The translations under genes and the position numbers were made by a program. 64,000 nt of DNA from Theristus sp. LFF4_11. Taxonomy: Eukaryota; Nematoda; Chromadorea; Monhysterida; Xyalidae. The notes under the pieces are model-generated. The model was not told the DNA's origin, did not search any database, and saw only the letters and a program-made list of their open reading frames with translations. Location: the NCBI GenBank assembly GCA_030248135.1, contig JASANC010001184.1, positions 174,685-238,684 of the forward strand, given 5' to 3'. The first letter of the stretch is position 1; each line of letters starts with the position of its first letter. Positions 59,257 to 64,000 of this stretch are shown here, in pieces.

Positions 59257-60172
59257 TTATCTAAAAGGCGGGAGACGACATAAAAGGAGGAATATGGCTT
59301 TGCGTAAGCAGTGACGACTTGGCTCGACAACACTTTTCAAGTATCTGATGTGGTACACACGGATACAAGTACATAAGAGCCATATTTTTGCGCTGTTTAT
59401 TCATTAAATTCGGTTGCACATGGCAACCCTTGTACTTTGTTTGTAGACAAATGAAACTTTCACATTTGCGGTATTTCGGGCATTTAGCGACCACTAAAAA
59501 CACTAAAACAACGATCAATACATAATGTCCGCTGTTTGCGGTTTCGCCAGGTAGACGCAAACCGCGGTGTCCCCTGGCTCGTCAGTGCGACGGACACCAG
59601 GCAGAACTGCCGAAGGTGTTTTACCACAGGCAGATCTTATAGTCTAGGCAAAACATCAGATCAGACTTTGGATCGCTGACACTGCTTTGCCCAGGACAAA
59701 GTGTATCGCAGAGGTATATCGGAACGCAAGGTTTCCTTCTGTGGCAAAGGCAATGACTCACGGGACAGACGGTTTATCCTACCACAAGAGTTTGGTAAAA
59801 AGGGTGAAAATCAACGGCAGACAACACCATTCTGTCACTGGTTCTGGTGTGTACACAGCGGTGCGTACGTTAGCAACAACGATAAAGCTACATGCAGCAA
59901 TGTTTTGCAATCTCTGATTTTTCTGTTTTGCACAGAATTTGCAGAATTTCGCACATGGTGTGATTTAAGACTAAACTGACGAGGACAATTTAAAAAAATT
60001 AAAGTTTTTACGCTTTTCTGGAAAACAAACGCGGCGCAAAAATATAGCTCTTATGTACTTGTATCCGTGTGTACCACATCAGAGACTTGAAAAGTGTTGT
60101 CGAGCCAAGTCGTCACTGCTTACGCAAAGCCATATTCCTCCTTTTATGTGCGTCTCCCGCACTTTTAGATAA
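59257..60172. mobile_element. TIR element L (~0.9 kb)
   Basis: Arms of ~135 bp: aaaggcgggagacgacataa, tggctttgcgtaagcagtga and gtggtacacacggatacaag at the left are mirrored at 60,034-60,172. The interior contains the segment shared with C3 and ORF remnants with Trp/Cys-rich readings. No transposase recognised; target duplication not clear. Confidence 0.7.
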
Positions 60173-61565
60173 TTATTATAATGCAAGCAGTGCGGTTCCG
60201 ATGTGTATGCGGCCGGCTGTCCGGATTTGCAAATATTCCGCAGACATACTGCGATACGGCGAATCAATTGCGAAAGATATAGACACTGGCTGAATGTGAA
60301 TACATGTATGCGGACACGCGTTGCTGTAAATGTATGACTTCGCTTGGCCACACAGGGTGGACACACTCATCGAGTGCACTGATCGCAAAATGTTACTGGT
60401 CTATTTATTGCATATTTTCGGCAATTATACATATCTGTATATAACGATATATGTACTTTCAAATAAGTTGTACAAACAACTACTTTTCGTAAAGTTATCC
60501 CTGATTTGGAAGTTTAAAATTCCCCAAAAAATATCAACACCGTTTAAACAAATCATATAAAAGTTGAGTCAAATTGAGGTTCAAAAATTAGCAACCAACA
60601 GCCAATAAACAACCCTGTAGAAGAAAACAACAGTGAGCAAAGCGGGGCATAAAGCAGCGCTGAGAGAGTGAAAGCTCGTTCGTGGACGCGCGTGTGCCAC
60701 TTATGCGCATTGTACGTATGTTTGTGGTGTGCCAGCCAGATAGCTGTCCAGTTTCAGAGCGGCTTTCATGCTTTCCACTGGTGCGCACAGTCATTTTGCT
60801 ACGAAGCGCGCACGCACACAGACACATCGCAGCACTTGCTGGCGTAGTTACCGCGACGGAAACCGAAGGGCGCGCGCGCCGCTCATGCACCGCGCTGGTA
60901 CGGACCAACCGAACAAGCGAGCAAACTATAACGGACAGTTCACTTTGCTTGCAAGCACGCACACACAAGCGCGTCAGGTTTGCGTCATGTGTTAATCGAA
61001 CGTCGCAGTGCCCTGGCGATAGCTGCTGTTGTACGCAGGCACCACTCTCCATTTGCCACTATATCTGGCTGAGGATATATGGCGCGGGCGTGTGCGCTCT
61101 GTTTATGTGCGCTTGCTTTATGTGCTTTTGCTGCAAGCTCACACACTCCCCCTCTCTCTTGTTGTTGGCCGCGATAAGTGATTTAGTGGGCGCTATATGC
61201 TGTAATACGCCACTCCGGCCGCCGTTTTTATATTATCATTTCTCCAGTGTGGCTTTTTTGCTGTCCGTTTTTTCGTAGTTTCATCCCGGTTCTTTACTTT
61301 TTCATCTGCTGTTACATGCTGATACGCATTGTTGTTGTTCAGCCCAATTAAATAAAAACCCATGTAATCGCCTGAGCGCTAAAAACTGCAATCAGAGTTG
61401 TCACCAGTCCCTCATATCGTATTTGAAATGTGAATCGTGCCCTTCTTTCTTACTCCGTCATAGCACCCTGCACGTAACGTTCACACAAATCTAACTATTT
61501 CGTTTTTTTTTCAACTTTTCAGCTGTCATCATATATACATTTAATACATTCTGAGATATTTGCAA
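60173..61565. other. Upstream region of the right-end gene
   Basis: GC-richer around 60,660-61,230 with overlapping ORFs on both strands that lack protein character; plausibly promoter and 5' leader. A strong acceptor (tttttttcaacttttcag) ends at 61,522, 43 nt before the assigned ATG, so a 5' UTR intron or trans-splice site is likely. Confidence 0.45.
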
Positions 61566-64000
61566 ATGAGCAATCGATCTACGAGCAGCAGTCATTCACC
61601 GGCAGCAGCAGTGGTTTGTTCGTCTGCTCAGCTGTCAGCATCGTCCAGCGTCAACCTGGAGGCCGTGCCATGCATGCTCCGGAACGCGGACGGTGCAACC
61701 GGCGTCGTGGGGCTGTTGATCCGACCAGCCGTCTGCAGCACGACGCGCTCAGCTGCGTCAACGGGCGCCACCAGCGTGCCTGCTGTGCTGAAACAGTTGC
61801 CAGCGACAGTGCTGCTGCCAGCCAGCTCGAGCAACGCACTCACGACGTCAACGGCCGGTCAGCAGTCGCACTTGGCACCGTTGAGGCCAAAGATCACGCC
61901 GTCGAACAACAACAACAACAACAACAACAACATCACGCTGGCGCCAAATCTGCACTTTGTGACGACATCGAGCTCGGCAAACTGTACGTCATCTCAGTCG
62001 TCAGTGGCCGCCACGTTCGCAGTGCCTTCATGCTCGTCGACGTTGACCGCAACGGACGCTGCTCTACAATCGTCAGCAGCGCAACAGTCGCAACAGGGTG
62101 GCTACGTTGCTGGCAGCACTGCTATGCCGACGTACCATCATCAGTCAACATCAGCGTCAACATCAATTTATGCATCAACGTCCACATACTGTGATGCCTC
62201 TCTGAGTTCGTCGGGCGTCACAAACATGCACACGGTGTCAGGCGATCAATCAAACGCAGCGCTGAGCGCCATGCTCGATGAGTTTCCCCAGTCGGATTTA
62301 GCGCGACTGCTGAGTGAATCGGAGTCGTTGCTTGCGACCGACGATGATGTGCAACAGATGCCGATGCTGGCAACGCCATCGGCGTCAACGTCTGCAGCAG
62401 TTCCACCAGTGCCAGTCTCATATCACCATTCAAACAACACCGACTACACGGCCTATGCCAGCACTTCAACCCAAAATTACACTGATCGAGCGTCTTATCC
62501 GCAACAACAGCAGCAGCAACAACCGCAACATGACACGTCGCTTCACGTGAATGTTGTTGTTTCATCACAATCAAATGTGATCACAGCAGATGCGCAGGTA
62601 TAAAAGTTCTGGTTTTATTGTTTTATTATTTTCAAACGTTCCAGCGGTGCTTGCAATTTTTATCTATATGCCAATGACTAATAATCAACCAAACACGACA
62701 TGCGTTCGCTGTTGCAGCATTCATCAACGAGCACAAACAGCACCAGCCGATCAGCATGCCGATATCAACAACAAGCATCAATGCCTGTCTGGCATGGCAA
62801 CGCACAGCCATTGCGACAACCGTCACTTCATCCGATGCTCGACTGGGAACGCCCAGCGAACGAATCATCAGGTACACCGGACAGCGGCGTGCACAGTATT
62901 GCTGGCTCTCCGCAGATGTACACACCGCCACTGACATCGCCATCAAACGGTCACAACGTCAATCAACAGCATCACCATCAACATGTCAGACATGTCAACA
63001 ATGGAGGATTGCTCTATCAGCAGCCATCGACCAGTTACAATCAAGTCAGACCAACGAATCAACGCGCATCAACTAGCAGACATCAGCGGCCTAGTCAACA
63101 GAAACCTGTTGGCCATTCGTGTGACGAAATTCAAGAAACGCAACAGTCGGCGGCAGCGATTTCATCAGATCACTCAAGCACGTTAAACAACGACATGTTT
63201 TACGAGCCGGCGCCGTCCGGCTACGCAGAACCGGAGTACTCTGCAGCAAACGTGCCGACGTCATCCACTACGCAGCCGGTCAACAATGCAGCGCACTCCG
63301 TGAATACAGCGTCGTTACACTATCATTGCCAAGCGGAGCCGATTTCACCAGTCGTGCACGATGAGCGACCGACGTCTTCGTCAAGTAGTGCGACACGACC
63401 AGAGCCAGACGCCGAAGTTCATTCGGACGCCGCAAAGAGGGCAGCTGCCAGTCAACAGAGGCAGCGCGTGAAGCGACTACGAAAACGTCGGCCTCGAGTG
63501 CGAGCGGACACGTTCGACGACATGCCAAAGCTGACGCCGGCCTGCAGGACCACGATGAGCGCGAGTAAGAAAAGAACAGACAAAAATGGTTCAACAAATT
63601 ATGAGAAGTCTGTGAAAAAAACTGTCAAACCAGTTGCTGATAAAAACGGCGACAACAAAAAACCGGACGAACAGGAAACGTCAACCATAGTCGACAGATT
63701 CAATGAAGTATATGAGGCAGTGGTTGGCGCGTCGCAGAAACAACAACAACAACAACAACAACAACAAAAGAAACCACCGCATGCGATTCAATCGACGCCA
63801 CCCTCTGCATCTTCGGTAGAAATCACGCATTCCCCATCGGAGGCATCAGCCCACGAAACGATCTGCAGCCCCACGCCATCATCCGCATCGTTCTCAGCAT
63901 CGGTCGTTGATCTGGCGGACAAAATTGTTGTTGAGCGAGACCCGAACGCACTGGCAAACAGCCTACTGCAGAATTTGGATGCAAAACAGCTGAAGCAGTT
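61566..64000 (+). CDS. Large Ser/Thr/Gln-rich nuclear-type protein, N-terminal part
   Basis: Exon 1 is 61566-62597 (344 codons, MSNRSTSSSHSPAA), donor CAG|gtataa. The intron is 120 nt. Exon 2 starts at 62718 after gttgcag and stays open for 1,283 nt to the window edge. Visible features: Ser/Ala/Thr-rich start, an Asn run (about 116-124), an acidic hydrophobic patch ALSAMLDEFPQSDLARLL, LATDDDVQQMP, a motif TPDSGVHSIAGSPQMYTPP, a basic cluster QRQRVKRLRKRRPRVR (likely nuclear localisation), a later Lys-rich stretch, a 9-residue polyQ and a final segment VVDLADKIVVERDP. It looks like a disordered transcriptional or chromatin regulator. Not recognised; the diagnostic domain is probably beyond the window. 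A gtaaga inside exon 2 (63,564) could be an alternative donor. Confidence 0.75.

Noticed and set aside
60588..61278. Overlapping 154- and 198-codon ORFs on opposite strands
   Set aside because: Cys/Ser/Arg-rich readings of GC-rich, CA-repeat DNA without domain, splice or start context; more likely the promoter of the right-end gene.

Overview
This is animal nuclear DNA. Genes are split by many GT-AG introns, and the four genes that can be named have orthologues across bilaterian animals: mind bomb (mib1), the nuclear receptor coactivator NCOA6, mitochondrial ribosomal protein uL3m (MRPL3) and pyruvate kinase. CAA-rich polyglutamine tracts, a mariner remnant with an arthropod-type helix-turn-helix start and TTAGGN-like tracts suggest an arthropod or another ecdysozoan. 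The species cannot be fixed from this window.

Layout. 1-790 (-): first three coding exons of mib1, running off the left edge. 800-12,400: no host gene; a dense repeat zone of hAT-like elements with 8-bp target duplications, mariner-type MITEs flanked by TA, and nested insertions. 12,495-18,462 (+): a complete 13-exon NCOA6 model of 1,355 residues. 21,448-25,551 (+): a complete 10-exon MRPL3 model with a mariner and a MITE in its introns. 26,567-33,286 (-): pyruvate kinase, convergent with MRPL3. 33,800-46,400: a second repeat zone with G/C homopolymer-rich elements, a tRNA-derived SINE and a foldback element carrying an ORF. 46,400-61,500: largely non-coding, with hairpin elements, a ~145-bp satellite and CA/GT-rich DNA. 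61,566-64,000 (+): start of a large Ser/Thr/Gln-rich protein that continues past the right edge.

Main biological finding. The pyruvate kinase gene carries three tandem, homologous but diverged versions of one C-domain exon. Each has its own splice sites. Their lengths (122, 119, 119 nt) are all 2 modulo 3 and their phases are identical, so exactly one must be used to keep frame. They encode the segment directly after the allosteric loop, next to the region swapped between mammalian PKM1 and PKM2. The same gene has a candidate stop-containing 33-nt cassette exon and a possible alternative hydrophobic N-terminus.

The repeat zones can be read as a timed sequence of insertions because several target duplications are intact. 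The clearest stack is at 40,521-41,535. All gene models come from reading frames, splice phases and remembered family conservation; none has been tested against transcripts.
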